A DNA stretch of 64,000 nucleotides from Buxus sempervirens (Eukaryota; Streptophyta; Magnoliopsida; Buxales; Buxaceae). The position numbers and the translations under genes are program-made. Each line of letters begins with the position of its first letter. Position 1 is the stretch's first letter. Shown piece by piece: positions 7,389 to 17,058 of the stretch. Location of the stretch: assembly GCA_947561395.2 (NCBI GenBank), contig OX387183.1:44820890-44884889 (forward strand). Direction: 5' to 3'. The notes beneath the pieces were generated by a model. It had not been told where the DNA came from and searched no databases. It worked only from the letters and a program-made list of their open reading frames with translations.

Positions 7389-9809
7389 TCAACATGATGG
7401 TACCCCGGCTGGACTGATTTCAGTCTCAGAAAAAGTTATCCCATTGTGGGATAAAATTTGACCAACCATCCGGCCTAGTTGGTCTGGTTCAATATTTTTA
7501 GGCACATGGGCCCCCTGCAGTATCCTTAACAAGGAGTCCCTATGTTTTTCAGAATTTAACAATAATCCCAGAATTGAGATCTGTGCAGGGACCTTGTTCA
7601 ATTGCTCGACAACATTGAACTCACTCTTTTTTATTATCCTCATGAGGTCAGCAGCCTCACTGTTAGTTACCTGAGGGGCCTCTTCCCCTACCTTGGCCTT
7701 GCCTTTATTTTTTTCTTCTTCTTTCTCCTTCTCTGTTTCTTTTTGTTTTTCTTCCACCCCTACACATTTTCCTGACCTCATCATGAGGTTTACTTCTTCT
7801 TTGCTTTCAGCTGCAGGGCATGTAGTAGTAAAAGCTTCACTGTAGTTCCATGGTACAGCCGATTCAGAGTAGGAAGGCTTGGGGACATTTACCACTAATG
7901 GGGGAAGTTTGGACTTGGCGATGGAAGTCTGAGTAATAGGAACATTAACAACCAATGGAGGAAGTTGTTTTGGTTGGGGGTTTGCAGAAGTGACTGATGC
8001 ACTAAGGGGGTCACAATTTATGACCAATGGTGGCTTAGACTGAATGGGCGGAGTAAAAGTGGATGGATTGTAATTAATGACCAAAGGTGGCTTGGTGATG
8101 TTCATCTGGGCCATGAGGGATGAGACCCGATCCAAAGATGAGCTAATGTTCTTTGCAGCACTATCATTCCCCTTTGAAATCATATTTATTTCTTTGCCTT
8201 CACTTCTCCTGTCAAAATATACTTTGACCGTTGTCCCTATAGGAGCAATTAATTGAGATGGGTCAAAGGTTATTTTGTCAGAAGAAATTACTCCTATTAC
8301 ATTAGATGGGCCTGCCCCGTGATGCTGGGGCAGTGGGTTTTGTCCAATATCGGTTCTTGGAGGATTGGGAGCCCCTGTATTGAAAGACAGGGTATTCTGG
8401 TCTAGTAAATCCTGAATGGCGTGTTTCAAAGGCCAGCACTTGTCTGTAGGGTGCCCAGGTGCACCCATATGGTAATCACAAGTGGTGGAGGGGTCAAAAT
8501 TTCTCCCCTTAGATGCATTCGGATTAGGTTCTCTTAAGGTGACATACCCTCCTTGCAATAAAGTGGGCAGCAATTGAGAAGGAGTCATTGGAATAGGGGT
8601 GAAAACCCTATTTCTCCTTGCTGCAAAATAGGCATCCTTTTCCTCCTTAGTAAAAACCCTTTTTTGGTCTGAAGGTGCTGCTGGAACATTAACCCTCATG
8701 GGGGCCTGGGTAGATGGAGCAGGTGGCGTAGGAAAATGGGCAGGTATGTTGATTTGTATGGGCTTGTTAGGGCCAGATGGTGGCTGTACCATGTTTACCT
8801 CACCCTCCTTCTTGTTCCCATTCTTCTTTATCCCGCCTCCTTTCTTTAGGTTGGGGTCCTGCTGGCTAACCATAGCAGAGTGGTCAATTATATTACCTGA
8901 TCTTATTCCGTCCTCAATTCGGTCGGCCACTTGAACCAAGGCAGCAAAATTAGTGGTGGTCTGACCCACCAGGTGGCTGTAGAATGGTTGACCCAAAGTG
9001 CTTATGAAAGTAGAAATCATTTCCTGTTCTAGCATGGGTGGCCTGACCTGGGAGGCCGTCTCCCTCCACCTCTTGGCATATTGCCTTACAGTCTCATCCC
9101 TTCCTTTGCTCATTCTCATGACGTCGTACCTATCTGGCATGATCTCTGAATTGAACCGGTATTGAGCCAGGAAGGCATCGGCTAGGTCCTTCCATCTTTT
9201 GATCTTTCCATGGTCCAGAGTGGCGAACCATCTTAATGCAGTTCCAGTCAGGCTCCTTTGGAAAAGTTGGATCAAGATACCCTCATCCTGCCCGAACTGG
9301 CATAGGGCACCGCAATACAACTTTAGGTGGCTCATGGGGCAACCAGTGCCATCATACTTGTCCAAGTCTGGGCACTTAAACTTAGCCGGCAGGTTAACAT
9401 TGGGGTATAGGCACAGGTCTTCAAAATTGGTGCCTCCAAAGTTGTTTACCCCTTTGACTTCCCTTAGTTCATCTTGGATCATTTCTAGCTTATGCATGAA
9501 CTTTCTTTCAACCTCTTCCCTTATTCTTTCCTTTTCCTTAGCCTTGTTTGACTCAGCTGTCTCATCCCTGGTCATTATAGGTTCAGGGGTGGGTTCATAG
9601 ACGGGTTCAGGAGTTGGTTGCACTGGAGGTGGAATATTGACTGGGGGTGGAGGTGCAGGGTTGGATGTGGATGCCTGGTTCTGGGCCTGCATTTGTTGGG
9701 CCTGTACTGACAGTATGTTCTCTAGCATTCGGGCTAGTCCTGCCACTTGTTCTTGGAGTAGAACAACATCTGGATGAGGAGCATCAACTTCATCTTCAAT
9801 GGGATTCAT
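7389..9809 (-). CDS. gag: Gag polyprotein of Tat-type gypsy element
   Basis: The 806-residue product starts with a short coiled coil rich in Q (QEQVAGLARMLENILSVQAQ), then a proline linker, then the retrotransposon gag domain at about residues 145-300 (KFKCPDLDKYDGTGCPMSHL, LFQRSLTGTALRWFATL, RPPMLEQEMISTFISTLGQP). A Cys/His segment CDYHMGAPGHPTDKCW near residue 455 is the nucleic-acid-binding knuckle variant of Tat gag. Beyond it lie three repeats of the phrase PPLVVN and a K/E-rich stretch. It forms the virus-like particle and packages RNA. The reading frame is intact. The stop at 7389 overlaps the protease frame, which lies in a different phase. Confidence 0.9.
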   Translation of the reverse strand: MNPIEDEVDAPHPDVVLLQEQVAGLARMLENILSVQAQQMQAQNQASTSNPAPPPPVNIPPPVQPTPEPVYEPTPEPIMTRDETAESNKAKEKERIREEVERKFMHKLEMIQDELREVKGVNNFGGTNFEDLCLYPNVNLPAKFKCPDLDKYDGTGCPMSHLKLYCGALCQFGQDEGILIQLFQRSLTGTALRWFATLDHGKIKRWKDLADAFLAQYRFNSEIMPDRYDVMRMSKGRDETVRQYAKRWRETASQVRPPMLEQEMISTFISTLGQPFYSHLVGQTTTNFAALVQVADRIEDGIRSGNIIDHSAMVSQQDPNLKKGGGIKKNGNKKEGEVNMVQPPSGPNKPIQINIPAHFPTPPAPSTQAPMRVNVPAAPSDQKRVFTKEEKDAYFAARRNRVFTPIPMTPSQLLPTLLQGGYVTLREPNPNASKGRNFDPSTTCDYHMGAPGHPTDKCWPLKHAIQDLLDQNTLSFNTGAPNPPRTDIGQNPLPQHHGAGPSNVIGVISSDKITFDPSQLIAPIGTTVKVYFDRRSEGKEINMISKGNDSAAKNISSSLDRVSSLMAQMNITKPPLVINYNPSTFTPPIQSKPPLVINCDPLSASVTSANPQPKQLPPLVVNVPITQTSIAKSKLPPLVVNVPKPSYSESAVPWNYSEAFTTTCPAAESKEEVNLMMRSGKCVGVEEKQKETEKEKEEEKNKGKAKVGEEAPQVTNSEAADLMRIIKKSEFNVVEQLNKVPAQISILGLLLNSEKHRDSLLRILQGAHVPKNIEPDQLGRMVGQILSHNGITFSETEISPAGVPSC

Positions 9810-10116
9810 GGTGCGAGCTCTTGATCTGGTTACAGGAGCTATGATTGCAAGTGTATTGATACCTGATTACAAGATAAAGGAAAAGATATCAGTGCTCAAT
9901 TAATCTCATTCACATGCCTAGGAATGCCTATGTGCAAGCTGGGTGAACACGAGTTTGGATTTTTCTTTATTTGCTTCTTTTTTCTTTCTCTTTTTTTTTA
10001 TATTTTTTTTGTTTTTTTATTTTTATTTTTTATTTATTTATTTTTATATTTTTTTTTTGAATTGAATTGTTGGAATATTCTAGGGCCTCCAACAGGTCCC
10101 ACAAAAGAGAGAAAGA

Positions 10117-10640
10117 TCTGAAATTCAAAGGCTTTCAGAGGCCCAAGGATTTTTGATGAAAGTCTGAAATTCAAAGGCTTTCAGAGGCCCAGGGATATTT
10201 TGAAAAAAGAAGTCTGAAATTCAAAGGCTTTCAGAGGCCCAACGATTTGAAATTCAAAGGCTTTCAGAGGCCCAACGATCTGAAATTCAAAGGCTTTCAG
10301 AGGCCCAACGATCTGAAATTCAAAGCCTTTCAGAGGCCCAACGATCTGAAATTCAAAGGCTTTCAGAGGCCCAAAAGAAAAAGGTCTGAAATTCAAAGGC
10401 TTTCAGAGGCCCAAGAGTTCTGAAATTCAAAGGCTTTCAGAGGCCCAGGATTTTTGAAAAATCTGAAATTCAAAGGCTTTCAGAGGCCCAAGAGTTTTTT
10501 TTTTTTTTTTTGAAAAGTCTGAAATTCAAAGGCTTTCAGAGGCCCGAGGATTTTTTGAAAATCTGAAATTCAAAGGCTTTCAGAGGCCCAAGAGTTTTTT
10601 GAAAAGTCTGAAATTCAAAGGGGTTTCTAAAGTCCAAGGA
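10117..10640 (-). repeat. 13-copy tandem repeat of a hairpin unit in the gypsy 1 leader
   Basis: The word CTGAAATTCAAAGGC followed by TTTCAGAGGCCC recurs at 10118, 10164, 10214, 10247, 10280, 10313, 10346, 10386, 10420, 10463, 10519, 10563 and 10608. The conserved core is about 27 bp; the spacers vary from 6 to about 30 bp and are A- or T-rich. Each core can fold with CTGAAA pairing to TTTCAG around a 9-nt loop. Cores are nearly identical while spacers are not, so amplification is recent or the core is under constraint. Confidence 0.9.
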
Positions 10641-10665
10641 ACCTTTCTCTCACTTTTTTTTTTCA

Positions 10666-10698
<33 letters not shown>
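10666..10698. repeat. ATT microsatellite
   Basis: About ten perfect ATT units directly beside the hairpin array. Confidence 0.9.
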
Positions 10699-10800
10699 TT
10701 TTGAAGCCTTTTATTCAAACTTGTTTCCCTTTATCATTATTTAAAGGTTAAAGGAAGATTTGAGTGGGAAAAACTAATTAAAGTTGAATATTCCGAGAAA

Positions 10801-10930
10801 ACCGTATACACAGTACGTTCCAGCCCTGCCCGTATTCAAATTACGAGCAAGCCGTGACCGTATGGAAAACACGGGCGAGCCTAGCCCGTATAACTAATAC
10901 GGGTAAGCCCAGCCCGTGTACTAAATGCGG
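10801..10930 (-). promoter_or_regulatory. Leader palindrome block (CCCGTA/TACGGG type) of gypsy 1
   Basis: A cluster of CCGTA and ACGGG words in both orientations. The clearest inverted pair is CCCGTA at 10885-10890 with TACGGG at 10898-10903. The same words recur in the U3 block of the LTR at 13752-13840. Role unknown; a protein-binding or structural site is an inference. Confidence 0.5.
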
Positions 10931-12134
10931 TTTTACGGAACCCTGTTATATTTTTCCAGTTTTTACATGGTTTGATCACTTTCATTGTTCATCCAAACGT
11001 ACGGTTCACCCATTGCAGAGCTTCTAAACTGTCCCAAAGTGGACCTTGGCCTTTTTGCTAAAACACATGTTTAGGAAGGCACATGTACCCTCCAAATTGA
11101 CACCATACTCAAGAATTTGGTACCCTTTTGTTGCCTCTTGTATGAACATAGGGTAGGATTGATTCTAAACAGAGTTGGAAACTCTTCCTATGGGCTACAC
11201 CATGTTTAAGAACCAGCATATTTGGAACCAATTTTGTCCCCAACCAATGGGCACCATGACACCCCTATGACATGATAATAATGCAAAGCAATAGGATTAC
11301 CTTGTTACCTTGTTTACCTCCAATATGGCATCCGCATTATGCCCTGGTTTGTAAGCCATGCACACGGCCTTCCCACAATCATACAAACCCATATCCCCAC
11401 GTAATTGTATACTTTAGCCAAAAACGTGTAACTCCACCTTCAAGCGTAAGGGTTTTGAGTTTTGGCTTAATGGCAACTTAGCACTCAAGCCTAGTGATGA
11501 CCAGAATCCCAGATCCACGTTATCATCACATCATTAGCCCAAAGTTCTAAGGTGAATGTTTTTACTTTCGCTTTCCGAAGTATCGACCTCGTTGCGCCAA
11601 GCTACACACATTCGGGTTCAACTTCCTATAGGTTAAGGGTAGGCTGTGTAAAAGTAAAAGGTGCACAGTGCATTGTAAAAATAGGGTGCATTCACAACGT
11701 CCCAAACCCTTGCCACTCTTTTCGCAGCCATGCATAAACAAACCAAGGCATAATAGGAAAGCATATTTAAAATAAACAAGTAAATAAAGCAATCCTATAG
11801 CACCCAAAACATGCTCATAAAAAAAATCATCTATCATGCAAACATATGATCATGTTATACACCCAAAATCATCATGGAGATCATGCTGAAAATTAAAACA
11901 TTCTATTATGAAAATATAGCAAAAAATAAGCATGGTTCAGCAAAACGGACCTCCCCTACGCATGTTTGTAGAAACAATCCTATAAATCAAAATTAAGCAT
12001 GTTTCTACCCCCCATGAATCCTTAAGCAATAATTCAGATTTAAAACATACTCAACATGCTTAAGAACACAACATAGCAAGCAAATCAAAAAAACAAAAAC
12101 ATGAACAAACACCAAAAAGGCTGAAATCCTCAAG

Positions 12135-12152
12135 TCCCCAGCAGAGTCGCCA
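12135..12152 (-). other. Primer binding site of gypsy 1
   Basis: On the minus strand TGGCGACTCTGCTGGGGA starts 2 nt inside the LTR end. Its complement ends in CCA like a tRNA 3' end. Tat/Ogre elements are reported to use tRNA-Arg; I cannot verify the isoacceptor without a tRNA set. Confidence 0.75.
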
Positions 12153-13099
12153 GTTGTGAGACATGGGAAAAAATCAAAATTATGATTTCCTCAATCATCA
12201 CACGGGATTAAATAAAACAAAGAGTCGCCACCATTCAGTTTAGGTGTGAATGGACACCAAAATATCAAATAAGCACAAAAGGCAATTTTAGGGCAAAATA
12301 TCCCTCCTAAAAAAAACAACCAGAGATGGGTAAGGGGATTAGGTTATGAATAGGAGAAGGTGTTAGGCACCCCTATTCATCCACACAAGGTGGTTGCCAG
12401 GTATTGTTCATGTTTAAAATAAAGGAAAAAGCTTACTATAAAAATCACACAAAATCACAAAAAAGGCAATAATATATGGTTTTTTCATATGAATAGTCTG
12501 ATTGATCCAGAACTATCAAACATGATCATACCATTCCTAGGGTTTCATGATCAAAATAAAATTGAGATAAAATAAAAGAAAATCAATTTAAAGTGAAAAA
12601 TCCAAAAATCTGGCTTCAAGTCAAAATTCTAGAAATCTAGAAAAATATGATTTTTATAAAATATTTCAAAATTGAACTTGAATAGTCCAGGACATAGATA
12701 AAGTCCAAATCTCACATTAAATCAGAAAATAAAAACCAAAAATACCCACGTTGATGAAAAACACCAAAAGGGGAGAATTGAGACCGTAGGGTCTTCTCTC
12801 AATAATGAAAAACAATTTAAAAACCATATCATGAAACCCTAGAATTTACTTTCAGGCTTCTAGATTCAGATCTACCATATTGATCATGATAAATCCAAGA
12901 TCCTAGCCTAAACTCACAAAAATCACGAAAACAGTGCTGTAGGTGCAAAAGTGGCAAAAATCCAAATTTTATCAAAAAGTGGGGATCTCATGCTATAAAC
13001 ATCATAGATTCATGTAATTCATTCAGATATATCATAAAAAGCAATTAAACATGATCAGGATATTTAAAACAGCCACATCTCATAGATTAGAGCACATGG

Positions 13100-13390
13100 G
13101 GGTCTACCCTACGGATCCACCTATTCCCCTTTCCCCTAGTTCTCTCTTCACGTTTTACGGCTAGAGAGACTCTTGAGGTACTTGGAGATAGGTTTGGTTA
13201 CACAAACACAATCACAGGCCTTATTCTATGAAAAAGACAAAAAAAAAAACAAATATGGGTTCTATTCTAGGGATCCACCTGTTCCCCTTTCCCCTAGTTC
13301 TCTCTTCACGTTTTACGGCTAGAGAGATTCTTGAGGTACTTAGAGACAAGTTTAGGAATACGAAATAGATATGGCCTTATTCTACAGCAA
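13100..13390 (-). repeat. 158-bp tandem duplication inside gypsy 1 LTR
   Basis: The block containing GGATCCACCT, TTCCCCTTTCCCCTAG and ACGTTTTACGGCTAGAGAG occurs at about 13100-13235 and again at about 13258-13390, offset 158 bp, with a few substitutions. Confidence 0.85.
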
Positions 13391-13446
13391 TAGAGATGAT
13401 CCTATTACTTCTAGAATTGAAGACAGAAAATAAAAAGGGATAGGGG

Positions 13447-13455
13447 ACTTACCTG
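13447..13455 (-). promoter_or_regulatory. Consensus 5' splice donor in gypsy 1 LTR
   Basis: On the minus strand CAG|GTAAGT, a perfect plant donor, lies about 100 nt downstream of the TATA box. It would start an intron within the leader. The acceptor near gag is not clear. Confidence 0.55.
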
Positions 13456-13542
13456 GATTGAGCAGGCAGGCAGCAGGGATTCTTCTCTTGGAGTTCCTTG
13501 GAGTTCAAAATTTCGTGGCCCTTAGCTAGAGGAGAGAGCCTC

Positions 13543-13550
13543 TATTTATA
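13543..13550 (-). promoter_or_regulatory. TATA box of gypsy 1 LTR
   Basis: TATAAATA on the minus strand in TGTCTATAAATAGAGGC, about 410 bp from the LTR start, a usual plant promoter position. Confidence 0.75.
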
Positions 13551-13751
13551 GACACACCCAGGGGCAAGGCTGGTCCAGAAGGATATGGCCTGGTCTTTAA
13601 GATAGAGTGAAATACAGAGATAATGCCCATCCATAGCCAACCAAGGTGGCTTCAGCGAATAAAATACTTAATTTGCTCATTTAAAGATATATTGGAATAA
13701 AGATAAAGCTCGGAAATCGAGAGAAGGACAAAACTCCCACGTGTCTTTAGT

Positions 13752-13840
13752 GACCGTAAATACACTACGGTCCAATAGTGATCGTATAGTTACTACGGGC
13801 GCGCCTGACCGTATAGAATTTTCGGTCGTGACGGGCCCGT
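13752..13840 (-). promoter_or_regulatory. U3 palindrome block of gypsy 1
   Basis: GACCGTA at 13752-13758 pairs with TACGGTC at 13766-13772 around a 7-nt loop; the perfect 10-bp palindrome ACGGGCCCGT is at 13831-13840, with further CCGTA/TACGGG words between. It lies upstream of the TATA box and matches the type of the leader block. Confidence 0.6.
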
Positions 13841-13958
13841 GAAGGAAATACGGGCAAAGCCTGTTTTGTCAATTTTTATGCATTTTTGACCTGTTTTAAG
13901 CTCTAATTACATGTTTTTATTATTTTCTCATTTGGCAGTGCAATTTGGGGTGTCTACA

Positions 13959-14446
13959 GCACCCTTCTTGGTATGTTTGGTTTGCTTTCCTTTAAAGCAA
14001 TCCACATATATACCGAGATCAGTAAAATCTAAAGTTGGAAGTATTCCTTCTTTTACTAATCTCTGTAACCTTTTTTTGGAGATATGCCCCAATCTTTTGT
14101 GCCACAAGTCATAAGACTTTTCATTAATCATGTTCCTTTTAGTTCCCATGCACATTTCATGGTGTTGGGTATAGACATTGTGAATGAAGGTGTTATCAAG
14201 AGAAAGCTGATAAAGGCCAACAGAACGAAAACCAGAACCAATAGATATGTCATTCTTAAATAAACTGAAACAACCATTCTCAAATGAAAAAGAGCAGCCA
14301 TTCATATCAAGTTTGGACAAAGATATCAAATTTTGCCTCACAGAAGGAACAAAAACAGTGTCATGAAGGTCTAAGCAATGACTCGAACTTAAAATCAAAT
14401 GAAAGGTTCCAATGGCTAAAACTTCAGCCTTATTCTCATTTCCCAT
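13959..14446 (-). pseudogene. Copia 1 gag-pre-integrase domain, truncated by insertion
   Basis: The frame holds the protease C-terminal region (HDTVFVPSVRQNLISLSKL) and the gag-pre-integrase signature LWHKRLGHISKKRLQRLV followed by a Cys-containing segment FKGKQTKHTKKG. The last residues before 13959 fit the family, after which the frame runs into the gypsy 1 LTR. Integrase core is missing. The frame is otherwise open. Confidence 0.85.
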
Positions 14447-14494
14447 AAAGATGAAACGCTCACTGGGATTTGGTGTGCAGCTTGAAAGGAATCC

Positions 14495-15385
14495 CTACAT
14501 TGTTATGGAAACATGAACATTAGCACCAGAGTCCAACCACCAAGTATTTGTAGGAACATTTATAACATTTGATTCAAAACATGCATAAGCATAAAGCTTA
14601 CCCTTCTTTTCAAACCAAGCCTTTCGTTTTGAACACTCAGCTTTCATGTGTCTAGCTTTCCTACAAAAAAAGCAAGTCACTCTAACGTGATTACCCTTAG
14701 CAGGTTCTTTTCCTTCTGGTGTTGCTTGTTTCTTTCCCTTGGTATAACGGTGCCTTTTCTTTCCAGCTTCTTGAGTTATAAAGTTAATAGAGAAGTACCC
14801 CTGTTGTTTTAGTCTAGCCTCCTCCTGGACTACCATACTTGCCAACTCATTCACATTCCATTTATCTTTAATAGCATTATAATGCATTTGGAATGGACCA
14901 TACTGAGGTGGCAAAGAGTTCAGGATGAATTGTACAATAAAGGACTCTACTTTCATTCCTAGAGTTCCAAGTTTGGCAGCTATGTTTTTCATTTCAAGAA
15001 TGTGTTCCTAGATTCCTTTAGCCCCATCATAATTCATAGTGGTAAGTTTAGCCAATAGGGACCTAGCTAATGACTTGTCTGCAGAACGAAATCTTTCCTC
15101 AACATTCTCTAAAAGGGTCTTGGTATCTTCTGTGCTAGGAAGTGAGCTCTTGATGTTTGAAGCTATAGTCAACTTGATGAACATCAGGCTTAACCTATTT
15201 GATCAATCCCAAGCCTTAAAGTGGTCTTTTGCTTCTTTACTACTAGTCTCAGTAACAGGAGCTGGTTTTGGGTTTAAAAGGGATAAATCTTGGTCAAGGA
15301 CTCCTAGAGTATATTTAACCCTTTCTACCCATTTAGAAAAATTGGTCCCATTCAACATAGGAACAGAAGAAGCTTGAGAATGCAA
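14495..15385 (-). pseudogene. gag: Copia 1 gag with zinc knuckle and protease active site
   Basis: Translation from 15385 (MHSQASSVPMLNGTNFSKWV) gives a copia gag start. It is broken by a TGA near 15203 and a TAG near 15006, both compatible with C-to-T change of arginine or glutamine codons. From 14992 it continues with LNSLPPQYGPFQMHYNA, a CCHC knuckle CFFCRKARHMKAEC and the protease motif WWLDSGANVHVS with its catalytic aspartate. Another stop (TAG near 14493) follows. Product would be particle protein plus protease. Confidence 0.85.
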
Positions 15386-16675
15386 TGAAGTAGGTACAGC
15401 TACTGCAAGGAATTACAATTTCAGAACATTAATGCTTTGAATTATAAACATATAAAACAATAATCAGAATTTAATCATCATGGATAAACTATTGTATCAT
15501 TAAGATCCAACCTTTGGGAGGATTATAAAATACAAGTGTTCTTTCCAATATTAAATTCTATGGATAAACATACAGTGTCATAAAAAAATATTCCTTTGGG
15601 AATAAAATTTTGACACACAAATTGTTCTTTCCAACTCTAATATTTATGGATTAACTAGTAGTGTCATTAAAAAAATTATTTCTTTTGAAATAAAATTTTA
15701 ATACACAAATTGTTCCCTCCAAAATAATACAAATATGCGGTTAATTATTTGCCATCTAAAATCAAAGCAAGATTTTGTACCTTTAGGCAAACAATTTCTC
15801 ACTTGATTTTAATACAAATAATTCACTTCATATAATATATACTCATGTTATAAACAATTATATCAACAGTAAATAATTTCATGTATGATAAATGAAATTA
15901 ATTAATATAATGTTTACTCATAACAAAATCCATATTATTTAAAAGAAATAAGCAATGCATAATTTTTCTCAAATAAAAAGAAACTATCATGTTCTATTCT
16001 TCTGTTACTTGTAAAAAAAAACATTTTTAAAAAAATTCTGTATGTGATTCTTTTGAATCATAAGAAATCAAATAAGATAAAAGGCAATTAATACTAATAC
16101 AAATATACAGTACGAAAAACAATAATGGTTAACAATTCAAATTACATTGAATAAAAATATTTATTTTATTCAATAAAAATTAAACTGTATGCTCCTTGGC
16201 CTGTTACTTTGTCTTTCATGCAAGACAAAACTTTAATAGCTTGATGGGGTTTCTTTCATTATACCCAGCACGTTATTGGATCCCCAAAAAGCAACTCAAA
16301 ACTTTTCAAGACAACACAACACTTTGTCATTAATGCTTCAGTTCTTCAATGCCTTTTTCTCTTATTTATTATTATTATAAACAACCCAAAACCCAACACG
16401 TCATAAGAAATCTCTCCAAACTTTGCTAAAAGACAAAATTAATAAATAGGTTTCTCTTCAAACCCTTGCAAGGACGATTCTCATTGAATTCTCCAAAATT
16501 TCTTTTTTATTTTTTAAATAAAATAAGAGAAACACATTCAATACTTATACGAAAGCAACCAAAAAGGGAATTTCTGCAAACTTCATCTTTAACAAAGAAA
16601 CCTAATCATACGGTTCATCGATCCAAAAATAACAGTGGCACGTTAATAGGAAAATACGCGATGATTCAAAACCTT
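15386..16675 (-). other. AT-rich leader of copia 1
   Basis: About 1.3 kb, strongly A/T-rich, with no supported ORF. Imperfect repeats of about 70-110 bp containing TTTGGGA, AAAATTTT and TTCCAA occur near 15490-15720. Confidence 0.6.
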
Positions 16676-16690
16676 GGCGCTCTGATACCA
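16676..16690 (-). other. Primer binding site of copia 1 (initiator Met tRNA type)
   Basis: TGGTATCAGAGCGCC on the minus strand, the standard plant copia primer site, 2 nt from the LTR end. Confidence 0.9.
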
Positions 16691-16692
16691 CA

Positions 16693-17058
16693 TGTAATAT
16701 TATTATATGAACATTACATCATACAGGATCTTGAATCACACGATTCTCACATACTTTAACATGTAATTAGCATTAAAGAAGATACCTGAATCCATTGCAG
16801 AAAATATTCTCACCTTGAGAGAGAAGGATCACCCTAGCAACTTTCCTGAAAGTGTCTCACGATGGCTTGAGGCACACACTGTTGTTGTTGTAGGTGAGAA
16901 CCCTAAAGTCTCTCCACTTTTATATAATAAAGTTTCCTAACCATCAAGGAAATTAATTGAATTTTTAACCCCTCACTTTAACTCATAATAACAACTCCCT
17001 ATAACTGAACCATTAAACCCATACTTAATTAATTGAATGTCATGGGGTGTGTGGGACA
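16693..17058 (-). repeat. 5' LTR of copia 1 (about 366 bp)
   Basis: Minus-strand start TGTCCCACACACCCC at 17058, end TAATATTACA at 16693 next to the primer site. TATATAAAAG lies near 16918-16927 on the minus strand. The outer boundary is set only by the TG...CA rule and the size typical of copia LTRs. Confidence 0.7.

Larger units (their letters stand above)
9810..12134 (-). other. 5' leader of gypsy 1 between primer site and gag
   Basis: About 2.3 kb without a supported ORF. On the minus strand from the primer site it holds AT-rich sequence, a block of short palindromes (10801-10930), an ATT microsatellite, a 13-copy hairpin repeat (10117-10640) and an A-rich stretch (9960-10065 on the complement). 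A long leader is usual for Tat elements. Confidence 0.7.
1..13958 (-). mobile_element. Gypsy 1: nearly intact Tat-lineage Ty3/gypsy element, 3' LTR off the left edge
   Basis: Read on the minus strand the order is LTR (13958-12155), primer site, leader, gag, protease with G-patch, RT, RNase H, a second RNase H and integrase, then a spacer and an oppositely transcribed ORF that runs off the window. Two RNase H domains in series and an antisense ORF downstream of pol are known marks of the Tat clade (Ogre, Retand, Grande). The element interrupts the gag-pre-integrase region of copia 1 at 13959, so it is younger than copia 1. The second target-site copy lies outside the window. The few defects visible are one in-frame amber codon in pol and frame changes at the gag/pro and pro/RT borders. 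Confidence 0.9.
12155..13958 (-). repeat. 5' LTR of gypsy 1 (1804 bp)
   Basis: The LTR reads TGTAGACACCCC at its minus-strand start (13958) and ends TCTCACA at 12155, with the primer site 2 nt beyond. The TG...CA ends and the TGTAGACACCCC start are typical of Tat LTRs. It contains a TATA box, a strong splice donor, a 158-bp tandem duplication and a U3 palindrome block. The flank at 13959 is copia 1 coding sequence. Confidence 0.9.
13959..17058 (-). mobile_element. Copia 1: 5' part of a Ty1/copia element cut by gypsy 1
   Basis: Minus-strand order is LTR (17058-16693), initiator-Met type primer site (16690-16676), leader, gag, zinc knuckle, protease, gag-pre-integrase, then an abrupt switch to gypsy 1 at 13959. 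The integrase and RT half must lie beyond gypsy 1, left of the window. The flank at 17059-17063 is CTTTA; its partner is outside. Confidence 0.85.

Noticed and set aside
10181..10396. Minus-strand ORF with a repeated peptide
   Set aside because: It is only the translation of the tandem hairpin repeat; no start context or conservation beyond the DNA repeat.
10117..10640. Regularly spaced repeat resembling a CRISPR array
   Set aside because: Spacers are low-complexity A/T runs of uneven length, there are no cas genes, and the context is the leader of a plant retrotransposon.
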